From Nocardioides phosphati (lineage in GTDB: Bacteria > Actinomycetota > Actinomycetes > Propionibacteriales > Nocardioidaceae): 64,000 nt of DNA. The stretch spans positions 95,671 to 159,670 of the forward strand of contig NZ_BMNI01000008.1 of the NCBI RefSeq assembly GCF_014646375.1, in the 5' to 3' direction. The notes below the pieces were generated by a model. The model saw only the letters and a list, made by a program, of their open reading frames with translations, was not told where the DNA came from and searched no databases. Shown in pieces: positions 1-8,495 of this stretch. The stretch's first letter is position 1; each line of letters begins with the position of its first letter. The translations under genes and the position numbers were made by a program.

Positions 1-672
1 CGCGACGAGGCTGCCGATGTCCTCCGGCTCGCCGAGTCGCTTGAGCGGGTAGCCCGCAGCGACGGCGTCCTCACGCCCGTCGTACAGCTTCTCCGCGAAG
101 CGGGTCTTGACCACCGCTGGCGCGACGGCGTTGACCCGGACCGACGGCGCCATCTCGACCGCCATCAGCTCGGTGAGCGAGGCGAGCATCGCCTTGCTGG
201 CTCCGTAGAAGCCGATGCCGGGAGCAGGCCGGACGGCCGAGAACGAGGAGACGTTGACGATCGCGCCGCCGTGCTCCTGCATCCACGCTCGCCATGCCTG
301 CTGCACCCACGCGACGGCGGCGATGCAGTTGACCTCGACCACCTTGCGCGCGACGTCGAGGTCCAGGTCGACCAGCGGCCCGTACGCCGGGTTGATGCCG
401 GTGTTGTTGACCAGGATGTCGAGGCTGCCGAAGGTCGCGATCGCCTGCCGGACCGTGTCGGCCTGGTGCTCCGCGTCGTCGGCCTTGCCCGCGACGCCCA
501 GCGCGACGGAGGGCCCGCCGAGCGCGGCGACGGCTTCGTCGAGCGCCTCCTTCTTGCGGGCGGTGATGACGACGCGGGCGCCCTCGGTGACCAGCCGCTC
601 GGCGATGGCCAGGCCGATGCCGCGGCTCGCTCCGGTGACGATCGCGGTCTTCCCCTCGAAGCGCATGCTCAT
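1..672 (-). CDS. SDR-family oxidoreductase, C-terminus cut off by window edge
   Basis: A short-chain dehydrogenase/reductase that would use NAD(P)H on an unknown alcohol or ketone. The N-terminus has the cofactor motif TGASRGIG, then a VNNTGIN-like stretch, the catalytic Ser region NVSSFSA and the catalytic YGASK near residue 150. 224 codons are visible and the reading frame runs off base 1, so only the last part is missing. The start at 672 (MSMRF) has an AGAGG 9 nt upstream; a second ATG lies at 666. A TetR-type palindrome at 716-733 lies in its promoter region, and a TetR gene follows, which suggests joint control with the acyl-CoA dehydrogenase at 1536. The substrate cannot be read from sequence. 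Confidence 0.9.
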   Translation of the reverse strand, partial: MSMRFEGKTAIVTGASRGIGLAIAERLVTEGARVVITARKKEALDEAVAALGGPSVALGVAGKADDAEHQADTVRQAIATFGSLDILVNNTGINPAYGPLVDLDLDVARKVVEVNCIAAVAWVQQAWRAWMQEHGGAIVNVSSFSAVRPAPGIGFYGASKAMLASLTELMAVEMAPSVRVNAVAPAVVKTRFAEKLYDGREDAVAAGYPLKRLGEPEDIGSLVA

Positions 673-715
673 GTGACCCAACCTCTCAGTTCCCTCGACG
701 GATGACCAGACTTTC

Positions 716-733
716 ATACCATCCGGTCGGTAT
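716..733. promoter_or_regulatory. TetR-type operator palindrome
   Basis: ATACC-AT-CCGG-TC-GGTAT is an interrupted palindrome: 14 of 18 positions are symmetric, with outer arms ATACC/GGTAT and a CCGG core. It lies 44-61 nt upstream of the leftward SDR start and just beyond the end of the TetR gene at 786. The shape is typical of TetR-family operators near fatty-acid genes. That the neighbouring TetR protein binds it is inference. Confidence 0.6.
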
Positions 734-785
734 AGCGTGGAGGACGGCGTCGTCCGCTGTCAACGGCCTGCCCGAAGGGGCGGAG

Positions 786-1412
786 TCAGCCCGCGGTGAT
801 GCCGGCGAGGAAGAGGTCGGCGAACGAGCGTCCGACCTCGGCGCCACTGAGCCGCCCCCGCGGGTTCCACCACATCGGCAGGTGGTGGACCGAGCCGAAG
901 AAGTAGTCGACAGCGAGCTCGGGGTCGACCTCGGCACGGAACGCCCCGGCCTCCTGGCCCGCGACCACCATCGAGCGGAAGAGCTCGTGGTAGCGGCGAC
1001 GGTCACGGCGTACGGCGCGCTGCTGGGCCTCGCCGAGCTGGTGCAGGGAGCGGAAGAAGATCGTCGCGCTCTCGATGTTCTCGATCGTGGTGGCGACGAC
1101 GTCGGTGGCGGCGGCGTGGACCCGCTCGGCGATCGGGAGGTCCTGCGCGGCGACCCGCTCGAGGCGCTCCATCTGCATCCGCAGCACGCGGGCGTAGATC
1201 TCGTGGAGGAGGTCCTCCTTGGAGCCGAAGTAGTGGTACATCGCGCCCTTGGTGACCCCGGCCGCGGTCACGACGTCCTGGACCGACGTGCCCTCGAACC
1301 CCTTCTCGGCGAAGAGCCGCAGCGCGGCGCTCACGAGGCGCTCGGGCACGGTCCGGCCGTCGACCGTCGAGGGCGGCCGACCGAGGCGGCGTACGGGCTC
1401 GGCGGGTGCCAC
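786..1412 (-). CDS. TetR/AcrR-family transcriptional regulator
   Basis: A one-component repressor with an N-terminal helix-turn-helix (about residues 20-65: AALRLFAEKGFEGTSVQDVV, then GVTKGAMYHYFGSKEDLL) and a ligand-binding C-terminal domain. The GTG at 1412 is preferred because GGAGG lies 4 nt upstream, giving 208 aa; the frame stays open to a GTG at 1445. It is divergent from the acyl-CoA dehydrogenase at 1536 and faces the same way as the SDR at 672, with an operator-like palindrome (716-733) between it and the SDR. The context suggests control of acyl-CoA catabolism with an acyl-CoA ligand, which is inference. Confidence 0.9.
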   Translation of the reverse strand: MAPAEPVRRLGRPPSTVDGRTVPERLVSAALRLFAEKGFEGTSVQDVVTAAGVTKGAMYHYFGSKEDLLHEIYARVLRMQMERLERVAAQDLPIAERVHAAATDVVATTIENIESATIFFRSLHQLGEAQQRAVRRDRRRYHELFRSMVVAGQEAGAFRAEVDPELAVDYFFGSVHHLPMWWNPRGRLSGAEVGRSFADLFLAGITAG

Positions 1413-1477
1413 GGGTCCTCCACTTCGGGTCGGGGTCGGGACCACACCCTAGCCGCGGCGTGCTACACCAGACCTGT

Positions 1478-1497
1478 CCCGCCGGGCGTCCGGCGGG
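1478..1497. other. GC-rich hairpin in divergent intergenic region
   Basis: CCCGCCGG and CCGGCGGG form a perfect 8-bp stem around a GCGT loop, between the divergent TetR gene and the acyl-CoA dehydrogenase. It could be an mRNA leader structure or a second regulator site. There is no U-tract and no gene that needs a terminator here. Confidence 0.4.
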
Positions 1498-1535
1498 CAC
1501 TTCCACGCGCAGCCCTCATCCCCCGGAGGAAATCG

Positions 1536-2687
1536 ATGCACCGCACCGTCTACGACGAGGACCACGAGTCGTTCCGCCAGACCCTTCGCGCCTTCATCGA
1601 CGCGGAGGTCGTGCCCCACTACGACGAGTGGTTCCAGGCCGGCATCGTGCCGCGCGAGCTCTACACCAAGCTCGCGGAGCTCGGCATCTTCGGCATCGAG
1701 GTGCCCGAGGAGTACGGCGGCGCCGGCATCGAGAGCCACAAGTTCACCGCGATCCAGTACGAGGAGACCGCCCGCGCGGGCGTGACCTTCGGCGGCTCCG
1801 GCGTCCACGTGCTGCTCGCCCTGCCGTACATCAAGATGCTCGCGACCGAGGAGCAGAAGCAGCGCTACCTGCCGAACTTCGTCTCCGCCGAGGAGATGTG
1901 GGCACTCGCGATGACCGAGCCCGGAGCCGGCTCCGACCTCGCCGGCATGCGCACGACGGCCAAGCGCGACGGCGACCACTACGTGCTCAACGGCGCCAAG
2001 ACCTTCATCACCGGCGGCGTCCTCGCCGACCGGGTGATCGTCTGCGCCCGCACCAGCCCGCCGCGCGACGACGACCGCCGCTTCGGCATCTCGCTCTTCG
2101 CCGTCGACGCCCACTCCGACGGCTACACGGTCGGCCGCAAGCTCGACAAGCTCGGCCTGCGCACCTCCGACACCGCCGAGCTCTCCTTCGAGGACGTCCG
2201 GGTCCCCGTCGAGGACCTCCTCGGCGAGGAGAACCAGGGCTTCTCCTACCTCGGTCGCAACCTGCCCTCGGAGCGCTGGGGCATCGCCCACGGCGCCTAC
2301 GCGCAGGCCGAGGCCGCGGTCCGCTTCGCCAAGGACTACGTCCAGCAGCGCACGATCTTCGGCAAGACGGTGGCGTCGTTCCAGAACACCAAGTTCGAGC
2401 TGGCCGCCTGCAAGGCGGAGGTCGACGCCGCCCAGGCCGTCGCCGACCGCGCCCTCGAGGCGCTCGACGCCGGCGAGCTGACCCCCGCCGAGGCGGCGTC
2501 CGCGAAGGTCTTCTGCACCGAGGTCGCGCACCGCGTGATCGACCGCTGCCTGCAGCTCCACGGCGGCTACGGCTTCATCAACGAGTACCCCATCGCCCGG
2601 CTGTACGCCGACAACCGCGTCAACCGCATCTACGGCGGCACGACCGAGGTGATGAAGACGATCATCGCCAAGGACATGGGGCTCTGA
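1536..2687 (+). CDS. acyl-CoA dehydrogenase
   Basis: A 383-aa FAD-dependent acyl-CoA dehydrogenase that introduces an alpha-beta double bond in an acyl-CoA and passes electrons to ETF. Family features in order: N-terminal helical domain (1-120), the FAD-binding stretch WALAMTEPGAGSDL (about 122-135), the middle beta domain, and the C-terminal helical domain with LHGGYGFINEYP. The Glu of the usual YEGT motif is Gly here (IYGGTTE); Glu246 in LPSERWG lies where isovaleryl-CoA-type and long-chain-type enzymes keep their base. The ATG at 1536 follows GGAGGA at 1525-1530. The TetR gene upstream probably regulates it. The acyl substrate is unknown; branched-chain or long-chain is more likely than medium-chain. 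Confidence 0.95.
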   Translation: MHRTVYDEDHESFRQTLRAFIDAEVVPHYDEWFQAGIVPRELYTKLAELGIFGIEVPEEYGGAGIESHKFTAIQYEETARAGVTFGGSGVHVLLALPYIKMLATEEQKQRYLPNFVSAEEMWALAMTEPGAGSDLAGMRTTAKRDGDHYVLNGAKTFITGGVLADRVIVCARTSPPRDDDRRFGISLFAVDAHSDGYTVGRKLDKLGLRTSDTAELSFEDVRVPVEDLLGEENQGFSYLGRNLPSERWGIAHGAYAQAEAAVRFAKDYVQQRTIFGKTVASFQNTKFELAACKAEVDAAQAVADRALEALDAGELTPAEAASAKVFCTEVAHRVIDRCLQLHGGYGFINEYPIARLYADNRVNRIYGGTTEVMKTIIAKDMGL

Positions 2688-2722
2688 GCCCCGCGCGTCC
2701 CGGCGCCGCTGCTGCCCCTCGG

Positions 2723-3265
2723 TCAGCCGGCGTCGGGGCGCAGGTGCTGGAACGCCTCGAGGTTCTTCGTCGACTCGCCGTGCGAGAGCCGCCACTCCCA
2801 CTCCTTGCGGATGGACGAGGCGAAGCCCAGGTCGAGGATCGTGTTGAACGAGTTGTCGGCGACGTTGAGCACCGTGCCGAGGATCCGGTCGAGGTCGTCG
2901 GTCGTCACGCTGCTCAGCGGCAGCCGCGCGTCGAGGTAGATGTCGCCGTCCTTGTCGACCGCGAACGCCACGGCGTACAGGCGGAGGTTCTTCTCGAGCA
3001 GCCACCGGTAGACGCCGACGTGGTTCTCGTCGGGGTTGCGGCAGACGAACGCGTGGATGCCGAGCGCGTGCGGACCGAGGTCGAGGCGGACCGGGGTCTG
3101 CAGCTTCTTCTCGCCGGGCAGCGCGAAGGAGAGCTGGCCGGGGACCTTCTCCTCGTAGTCGATGCCGTTGTCGTCGAGCCAGGCGCGCACGACGGCGGCC
3201 TCCTGCTCGGGGATCTGGTTGGCCAGACCGGACAGGTCGTCGGGCAGCTCCGCGGGCGATGTCAT
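2723..3265 (-). CDS. YbjN-domain protein
   Basis: A 180-aa soluble protein of the YbjN family (type III secretion chaperone-like fold), with no signal peptide or membrane segment. The mid-region [20 protein letters not shown] followed by LPLSS is typical. Its ATG overlaps the stop of mshA by 4 nt, so the two are translationally coupled. A YbjN-type gene also follows mshA in mycobacteria, so the link is conserved. Its molecular role is not established; a chaperone or regulatory role connected with mycothiol synthesis is only a guess from position. Confidence 0.85.
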   Translation of the reverse strand: MTSPAELPDDLSGLANQIPEQEAAVVRAWLDDNGIDYEEKVPGQLSFALPGEKKLQTPVRLDLGPHALGIHAFVCRNPDENHVGVYRWLLEKNLRLYAVAFAVDKDGDIYLDARLPLSSVTTDDLDRILGTVLNVADNSFNTILDLGFASSIRKEWEWRLSHGESTKNLEAFQHLRPDAG

Positions 3266-4518
3266 CCGACAGCCAGCTCCTCACGCATCAGGCGGGCCGC
3301 CTGCTCATAGACCTCGAGCGTGCGGTCCGCGGTTCGTTCCCAGGAGAAGTGTCGCGCCTGCTCGCGCGCACCGATCGCGAGGTTCAGCTCGAGGACGGGG
3401 TCCTCGATGACCCGGCGCAGGGCGTTGGCCCAGTCGCGGGGCTCGTGCGTCGGCACGAGGAGCCCCGAGTGCCCCTGCCGTACGACCGTCGGGAGCCCGC
3501 CGACGTCGGCCGCGACCACCGGGGTCCCCGTCGCCTGCGCCTCGACCGCGACGAGCCCGAAGGACTCGTTGTAGCTCGGCACGGCCACGAGCGTGGCCGC
3601 CGCCATCCACAGCGCGAGCTGGTCCTGCCGGACCGGCGGCACGAAGCGGACGACGTCGTCGATCCGGAGGTCGCGCGCGAGGTCGGCGAGTGCCGTGGGG
3701 TGCTCGAGGCCGGAGCCGGAGGGGCCGCCGACGACCGGCACGACGAGGCGCGAGCGGAGCGCGGGCGACTCGGCGAGCAGCACCGCGACCGCGCGGAGCA
3801 GCACGTCGGGAGCCTTGAGCGGCTGGATCCGGCCGGCGAAGAGCAGCACGTGGGCGTCGACGGGCAGCCCGAGCGCCTCGCGGGCGGCGGCCTTGTCGAC
3901 GGGGCGGAAGCGGTGGAGGTCCACGCCGGGGTGGACGACCTCGACGCGGCCGGGCTCCGCGTCGTACAGGTTGATGAGCTGCTTGGCCTCGATGTCGGTG
4001 TTGGCGATCAGCATGTCGGCGGACTCGACGACCTGCTCCTCGCCGATGACGCGGGCCGACGGCTCGGGGGTGTCGCCCTCGGCGAGGGACTCGTTCTTGA
4101 CCTTCGCCATCGTGTGCATCGAGTGGACGAGCGGCACGCCCCAGCGGTCGCGCGCGAGCGCGCCGACCTGGCCGGAGAGCCAGTAGTGGGAGTGGATCGC
4201 GGCGTAGCGACCAGGGCGGGCGGAGGCCTCGACGCGCATGACCTCGCGGGCGAAGGTGCACATCTGGCCGGGCAGCTCCACCTTGCCGAGCCCCTCGAAC
4301 GGGCCGGCGTGGATGTTGCGCACCAGGATCCGGTCGCCGACCTCGACGACCTGCGGGGCGCGACTGGAGGTGGCCCGGGTGAAGACGTCGACCCCGATGC
4401 CGCGCTCGGCGAGGCGGCGCGAGAGCTCGAGGACGTAGACGTTCATGCCGCCGGCGTCACCGGTGCCGGGCTGGTCGAGCGGGGAGGTGTGCATGCTGAC
4501 CATCGCGATGCGGGTCAT
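3262..4518 (-). CDS. mshA: D-inositol-3-phosphate glycosyltransferase MshA
   Basis: The first enzyme of mycothiol synthesis: it transfers GlcNAc from UDP-GlcNAc to 1L-myo-inositol 1-phosphate. The 418-aa protein has a GT-B fold of family GT4. The N-terminus [20 protein letters not shown] is the MshA signature, and the donor site contains [19 protein letters not shown] with the EX7E glutamates. The ATG at 4518 is chosen because GGAGGAGGA lies just upstream and the protein then begins at the family N-terminus; the open frame reaches 4614 without homology. It is coupled to the downstream ybjN gene. Mycothiol is specific to actinobacteria, which supports the assignment of the organism. Confidence 0.95.
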   Translation of the reverse strand: MTRIAMVSMHTSPLDQPGTGDAGGMNVYVLELSRRLAERGIGVDVFTRATSSRAPQVVEVGDRILVRNIHAGPFEGLGKVELPGQMCTFAREVMRVEASARPGRYAAIHSHYWLSGQVGALARDRWGVPLVHSMHTMAKVKNESLAEGDTPEPSARVIGEEQVVESADMLIANTDIEAKQLINLYDAEPGRVEVVHPGVDLHRFRPVDKAAAREALGLPVDAHVLLFAGRIQPLKAPDVLLRAVAVLLAESPALRSRLVVPVVGGPSGSGLEHPTALADLARDLRIDDVVRFVPPVRQDQLALWMAAATLVAVPSYNESFGLVAVEAQATGTPVVAADVGGLPTVVRQGHSGLLVPTHEPRDWANALRRVIEDPVLELNLAIGAREQARHFSWERTADRTLEVYEQAARLMREELAVG

Positions 4519-4630
4519 GCGTCCTCCTCCTCGAGCAGACGGCGGGCCCGACGCGACATGCGGGGGCTCCAGCGGCGACAACCACGTACCCCGTGCCGGC
4601 ATTCCCGCAACCACCCGCGGCCGGCTGCGG

Positions 4631-5476
4631 TCAGGCGAAGACGATCGTGCGGACGCCCACCATCAGGACGCGGTCCTCGGCGTGACGGGCGACGGCGCGC
4701 GAGAGCACGAGCCGCTCGACGTCGCGGCCGTGGGCGACGAGCTGGTCGGCGGTCCACGCGTGGTCGACGCGGGTCACGTCCTGCTCGATGATCGGCCCCT
4801 CGTCGAGGTCGGCCGTGACGTAGTGGGCGGTCGCGCCGATCAGCTTCACGCCCCGCGCGTGCGCCTGGTGGTAGGGCTTCGCACCCTTGAAGCCGGGCAG
4901 GAACGAGTGGTGGATGTTGATGATCCGGCCGGGCAGCTGCGAGCAGAGGTCGTCGGAGAGCACCTGCATGTAGCGGGCCAGCACGACGAAGTCGACGGCG
5001 TGCTCCTCGACGAGCGCAAGCAGCTGCGCCTCGGCCGCCGGCTTCGTCTCGCGCGTCACCGGGACGTGCACGAACGGGATGCCGTGGCGCTCCGCGATCG
5101 GCTGCAGGTCGGTGTGGTTGGAGACGATCACCGGGATGTCGACCGGCAGCTCGCCGTTCTCCCAGCGGTAGAGGAGGTCGAGCAGGCAGTGGTCCGCCTT
5201 GCTCACCATCAGCAGGACGCGCCGCCTCTGCGACTCCGGCCGCAGCGTGATCGTCACGTCGTACGCCGCCAGTGCCTCGTCGATCAGGCTCCGCACCGCC
5301 CCGGCGTCGGCCAGCGGGCTGTCGAACTCCGTGCGCATGCTGAACGTGCCCGTGTCCGGGTCGGAGTACTGCTTGTTGTCGACGATGTTGCCCTGCGCCT
5401 GCACGACGCCCTCGGCGAAGGCGCGGATGATGCCGGGCTGGTCGGGGCAGCGGAGGGTGAGCACGTAGCGGTCCAT
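4631..5476 (-). CDS. purU: formyltetrahydrofolate deformylase PurU
   Basis: Hydrolyses 10-formyl-THF to THF and formate, balancing one-carbon pools and feeding formate to purine synthesis. Residues 1-80 form an ACT regulatory domain ([20 protein letters not shown]). Residues 85-281 form the formyltransferase-type catalytic domain with VSNHTDL, the catalytic His region [19 protein letters not shown] and the Asp of [12 protein letters not shown]. The ATG at 5476 gives 281 aa, close to the E. coli length, with GGGGG 6-10 nt upstream. In-frame ATGs at 5488 and 5491 are possible; the 5491 one overlaps the stop of the upstream gene (ATGA), so the two genes form an operon. Confidence 0.93.
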   Translation of the reverse strand: MDRYVLTLRCPDQPGIIRAFAEGVVQAQGNIVDNKQYSDPDTGTFSMRTEFDSPLADAGAVRSLIDEALAAYDVTITLRPESQRRRVLLMVSKADHCLLDLLYRWENGELPVDIPVIVSNHTDLQPIAERHGIPFVHVPVTRETKPAAEAQLLALVEEHAVDFVVLARYMQVLSDDLCSQLPGRIINIHHSFLPGFKGAKPYHQAHARGVKLIGATAHYVTADLDEGPIIEQDVTRVDHAWTADQLVAHGRDVERLVLSRAVARHAEDRVLMVGVRTIVFA

Positions 5477-5487
5477 AACGGCCCCCA

Positions 5488-8097
5488 TCATGCTGCACGC
5501 CGCTTGAGCGCCGCCTCTCCGCGGGTCCACAGCCGCCAGGCGAGGACGCCGGCGACGAGCGAGAGCAGGGTGGCGAGGACGGGGATCCGGTTCTCCAGGT
5601 GCGGGTAGATCTCCCAGTGCACGAGGTAGATCCACATCGACGACGACGCCAGCGCGCCGACCACCGGCACGACCCGCGCCGGCACCCGCACGTCGCGGAG
5701 CCAGGTCAGCGCGAGCACGCCGAGGACCACGTAGGCGTCGCGCGCGGGCTCGTGCTCGAAGAAGCTCCAGAGCGTGCCGGCCGCGAGGGCACTGACCAGC
5801 AGCCGCTGGCGCGTCGACGCCGCACGGGCGGCGGCCCAGCCGAGGGCGAAGATGAAGAAGACGATCTGGGCGCGGTGCATGTAGTCGCCGCCCCCGAGGT
5901 GGAGCGGGCCGAGCACGAACGCGCGCTGGTCGAGGTCGCCGCCCGGCCAGGCGCGCAGGCCGTAGCGCGGCACCAGCCCGACCAGTACGAGCGCCAGGGG
6001 GAAGCCGAACGGGTGCCGCCGGTTGAGCCGGTCGAGCGCCGGCACCGCGAGGAGCGCCGCAGCAGCGAGCATCAGCAGCAGCGCGACCTCGATGAACCAG
6101 TAGCGCCACTGCGGGTTGACCCAGTGGTCGGGACCGAGCAGCCAGTTGAGGAGCAGCACCTGCTTCCACCCGACGCCCGCCTTGTACGTCGACACGATGC
6201 CGATCACGAGCACGGCGGGGCCTGCGATGCGGGCCGCGCTGCGGAGGACCGCACGTGTCCGCTCGGCGCGCGGCAGGTCGGCGTGGAAGCGGGAGAAGTT
6301 GAAGCCGAGCACGGCGAAGAGCGTGTGGGCGCCGCCCAGCAGCACGAAGAGGTTGGCGTGGCTGCCGACGATCGTGACGATCGCGAGCGCACGCAACAGG
6401 ACGGTCGTCTCGACGGTCCGCGAGCTGCGGAACCAGCGGGACGGCCGCGCGTGGGCACGGTCGGTCGACGCGTGCCCGGCGAGCTCCTCCGCGCTGCGCG
6501 AGGTCCAGTCACCCGGGAGGCCCCCGAGCAGTGCCTCGAGCCGCAGCGACGCCTCGACGTACGACAGGGAGTCGCCGCCGAGCGAGCGGAAGGAGTCGGC
6601 CTCGGTGGCGGGTCGTCCGAGCAACGTGGCGAAGAGCGCGGCGACGTGCGCGCCGGTGACGGCATCGGGCACGGCGCCGGGCAGGGCGACGTCCGCGGCC
6701 CCCAGCGCCGCGATCGACCGGTAGTCGACCTTGCCGCTGGCCAGCCGCGGGAGGTCGGCCGGCGTGACGATGCGTACGCCGGCGGGCGGGAGGCCGGTCG
6801 CCTCACGCACCGCGTCGCGCACGCGCGCGGTGTCGACCGCAGCAGCACCCGAGGCGACCGCGACGACGAGGGCGTCTCCCCCGTCGGCGGCCGCAGCCAC
6901 CGTGCCGGCGGCGAGCAGGGCCCGCTCGACCCTGTCGAGGTCGACCCGGAGGCCGAAGACCTTCGCGATGCGGGAGCAGCGGCCGACCACCTCGAAGAGG
7001 CCGTCGTCGCGCTGGCGGCCGAGGTCGCCGGTGCGCAGCTCGTGGACCGTGCGGCCCAGCGCGAGGTCGTCCGGCGTCGTCGCGTAGCCGAGCATCACGT
7101 TGTCGCCGCGGTAGACCAGCTCGCCGATCTCCGGGTCCGCGTGCAGGTCGGGGCGGTGCTCGACCGTGAGCGAGCCGCCGGGGATCGGGATGCCGATCGT
7201 CTCCGGGGCGGCCTCGGCGAGGTGCGGCGGCAGGAAGGCCATCCGCGCGGTGGCCTCGGTCGCGCCGTACATGACGACGAGGTCCCAGCCGTGCGCGGCG
7301 CCGCGCCGCGCGTGCCGCTCGACCGCCTCGGGGGCGAGCCGCCCGCCGGCCTGGGTGAGGTAGCGCAGCGTCGGCAGCTCGGCGCCGGTGAAGCCCAGCG
7401 TCTCGAGCATCTCGAAGGTGTGCGGCACGCCGGGGAACGTGGTCACGCCGGCCGCGCGCGCCTCCTCCCAGAAGGCCGCGTCGGTCACCGAGCGGTCGGT
7501 CAGGTGGACCGTCGCACCCGCGACCAGGTGGCTGTGGACGACGCTGAGGCCGTAGCAGTAGTGCACGGGGAGCGTCGTCGCAGCGACGTCGGAGGCGCGC
7601 ACCCCGAGGTAGTCGGCGATCGCGCGGGCGTTGGAGAGCAGGTTGTCGTGGCTCAGGCGGACCAGCTTCGGCGAGCCCGTCGAGCCGGAGGTGGAGAGCA
7701 GCAGCGCGAGGTCGGGGTGGAGCTCGTGCGCAGAGGTCGCACGGCGCTCCTCGAGGCCGGACCCGTCCCACACCACGTCCGGGTCGTACGCCGCCACGAG
7801 CGCGTCACGCGCGGCCCCGGGCCCGGTGAGCAGCACGGGGCAGCCGGCGGCCGCAGCGCCCAGCCAGGCGACGAGGGTGTCGGCGTCGTTGGCCGCCTCG
7901 ACGAGCACCAGCCGGCGAGCCGGGCCGAGCGCGGCGGCGAAGGCCTCGACGCGGCCGGCCAGGTCGGCGTACGAGAGGCCGGATCCGGCGCCGTTGCCCG
8001 TCAGCGCCGTCTGCTCGCCGTGGCGGGCGAGGAGGCGCACGAGCGGCGCGACACGGCGTTCGCCGGCGGGCAGCTCGAGGGGATGGGTGACGGACAC
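5488..8097 (-). CDS. adenylation-carrier-membrane acyltransferase fusion protein
   Basis: An 869-aa three-part protein. Residues about 5-480 are an AMP-forming adenylation domain: A3 LSTSGSTGSPK (135-144), A5 MYGATEA (276-282), A7 RTGDL (354-358) and the A10 Lys in LASGKVDY (456). Residues about 490-540 are a carrier domain with the phosphopantetheine site GGDSL (Ser510). Residues about 560-869 are a multi-pass acyltransferase-3-like domain with the TM1 Arg/His pair RALAIVTIVGSH and the QWRYWFIEV segment. One chain could therefore activate an acid, load it on the carrier and transfer it at the membrane, as in a compressed Dlt system. The GTG at 8097 is chosen over 8148 because a -10 and an iron box lie between them. 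Substrate and acceptor are unknown. Confidence 0.85.
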   Translation of the reverse strand: MSVTHPLELPAGERRVAPLVRLLARHGEQTALTGNGAGSGLSYADLAGRVEAFAAALGPARRLVLVEAANDADTLVAWLGAAAAGCPVLLTGPGAARDALVAAYDPDVVWDGSGLEERRATSAHELHPDLALLLSTSGSTGSPKLVRLSHDNLLSNARAIADYLGVRASDVAATTLPVHYCYGLSVVHSHLVAGATVHLTDRSVTDAAFWEEARAAGVTTFPGVPHTFEMLETLGFTGAELPTLRYLTQAGGRLAPEAVERHARRGAAHGWDLVVMYGATEATARMAFLPPHLAEAAPETIGIPIPGGSLTVEHRPDLHADPEIGELVYRGDNVMLGYATTPDDLALGRTVHELRTGDLGRQRDDGLFEVVGRCSRIAKVFGLRVDLDRVERALLAAGTVAAAADGGDALVVAVASGAAAVDTARVRDAVREATGLPPAGVRIVTPADLPRLASGKVDYRSIAALGAADVALPGAVPDAVTGAHVAALFATLLGRPATEADSFRSLGGDSLSYVEASLRLEALLGGLPGDWTSRSAEELAGHASTDRAHARPSRWFRSSRTVETTVLLRALAIVTIVGSHANLFVLLGGAHTLFAVLGFNFSRFHADLPRAERTRAVLRSAARIAGPAVLVIGIVSTYKAGVGWKQVLLLNWLLGPDHWVNPQWRYWFIEVALLLMLAAAALLAVPALDRLNRRHPFGFPLALVLVGLVPRYGLRAWPGGDLDQRAFVLGPLHLGGGDYMHRAQIVFFIFALGWAAARAASTRQRLLVSALAAGTLWSFFEHEPARDAYVVLGVLALTWLRDVRVPARVVPVVGALASSSMWIYLVHWEIYPHLENRIPVLATLLSLVAGVLAWRLWTRGEAALKRRAA

Positions 8098-8103
8098 CGG
8101 ACG

Positions 8104-8128
8104 ATGATATGAGGTAAGCCTTACCTGT
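8104..8128 (-). promoter_or_regulatory. iron box (DtxR/IdeR/DmdR type) over a leaderless promoter
   Basis: AGGTAAG-C-CTTACCT (8112-8126) is a perfect 7-bp inverted repeat with a 1-nt centre and agrees closely with the core of the DtxR/IdeR consensus (AGGTTAG-G-CTAACCT). Reading leftward, TATCAT (8109-8104) follows at once as a -10, then 6 nt, then the GTG start at 8097, so the transcript would be leaderless. The box sits in the -10/-35 spacer, where a bound repressor blocks RNA polymerase. This predicts induction of the downstream fusion gene, and perhaps purU, by iron starvation. Confidence 0.75.
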
Positions 8129-8144
8129 GTCGCCGCGATCTGCG

Positions 8145-8495
8145 TCACGGAGGTCCGGGCGGCCCTCCCTCGAGCGTGTCCATGACCGGGATCACCTGCG
8201 GCACGCCGGTCAGCTCCAGCACCCGCCGGATCGGCGAGCCGGGCGGCACGACGAGCCGCAGCTCCTGGCGGCTGTAGGCGATCCGCTGGCGGAGCTGGAA
8301 GAGCATCGCGATCCCGGAGCTGTCCAGGAAGGACACCGCGGAGAGGTCGACCGTGATCGTCGTGGCCCCGCTGCGGACCGCGTCGCCGATCTCGTCGAGC
8401 ACGTCGCGCGCGTTGGAGAGGTCGATCTCGCCCCTCACCTGCACCACCCGCATGTCGGCGACGTCCAGGGCCACCACGTCGGCGATCTCGCTCAT
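8145..8495 (-). CDS. STAS-domain anti-sigma factor antagonist
   Basis: A 116-aa single-domain SpoIIAA/RsbV-like protein. It would bind a serine-kinase anti-sigma factor when unphosphorylated and so free a sigma factor. The phosphorylatable Ser lies in the signature SFLDSSGIAML (about residues 55-65), in the expected strand-helix turn. Its ATG overlaps the stop of the upstream switch protein (ATGA), so the two are co-translated. That partner carries both a PP2C phosphatase and a kinase-type ATPase domain, so this STAS protein is its likely substrate. No sigma factor gene lies in the window. Confidence 0.92.
   Translation of the reverse strand: MSEIADVVALDVADMRVVQVRGEIDLSNARDVLDEIGDAVRSGATTITVDLSAVSFLDSSGIAMLFQLRQRIAYSRQELRLVVPPGSPIRRVLELTGVPQVIPVMDTLEGGPPGPP

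Noticed and set aside
702..1535. Upstream extension of the acyl-CoA dehydrogenase frame
   Set aside because: The extension overlaps the whole TetR gene, and the family N-terminus begins at the ATG at 1536 behind a good ribosome-binding site.
5599..8112. 837-codon open frame antisense to the adenylation fusion gene
   Set aside because: No recognisable domain and a composition of Arg, Gly and Val typical of a shadow; the opposite strand has every adenylation motif.
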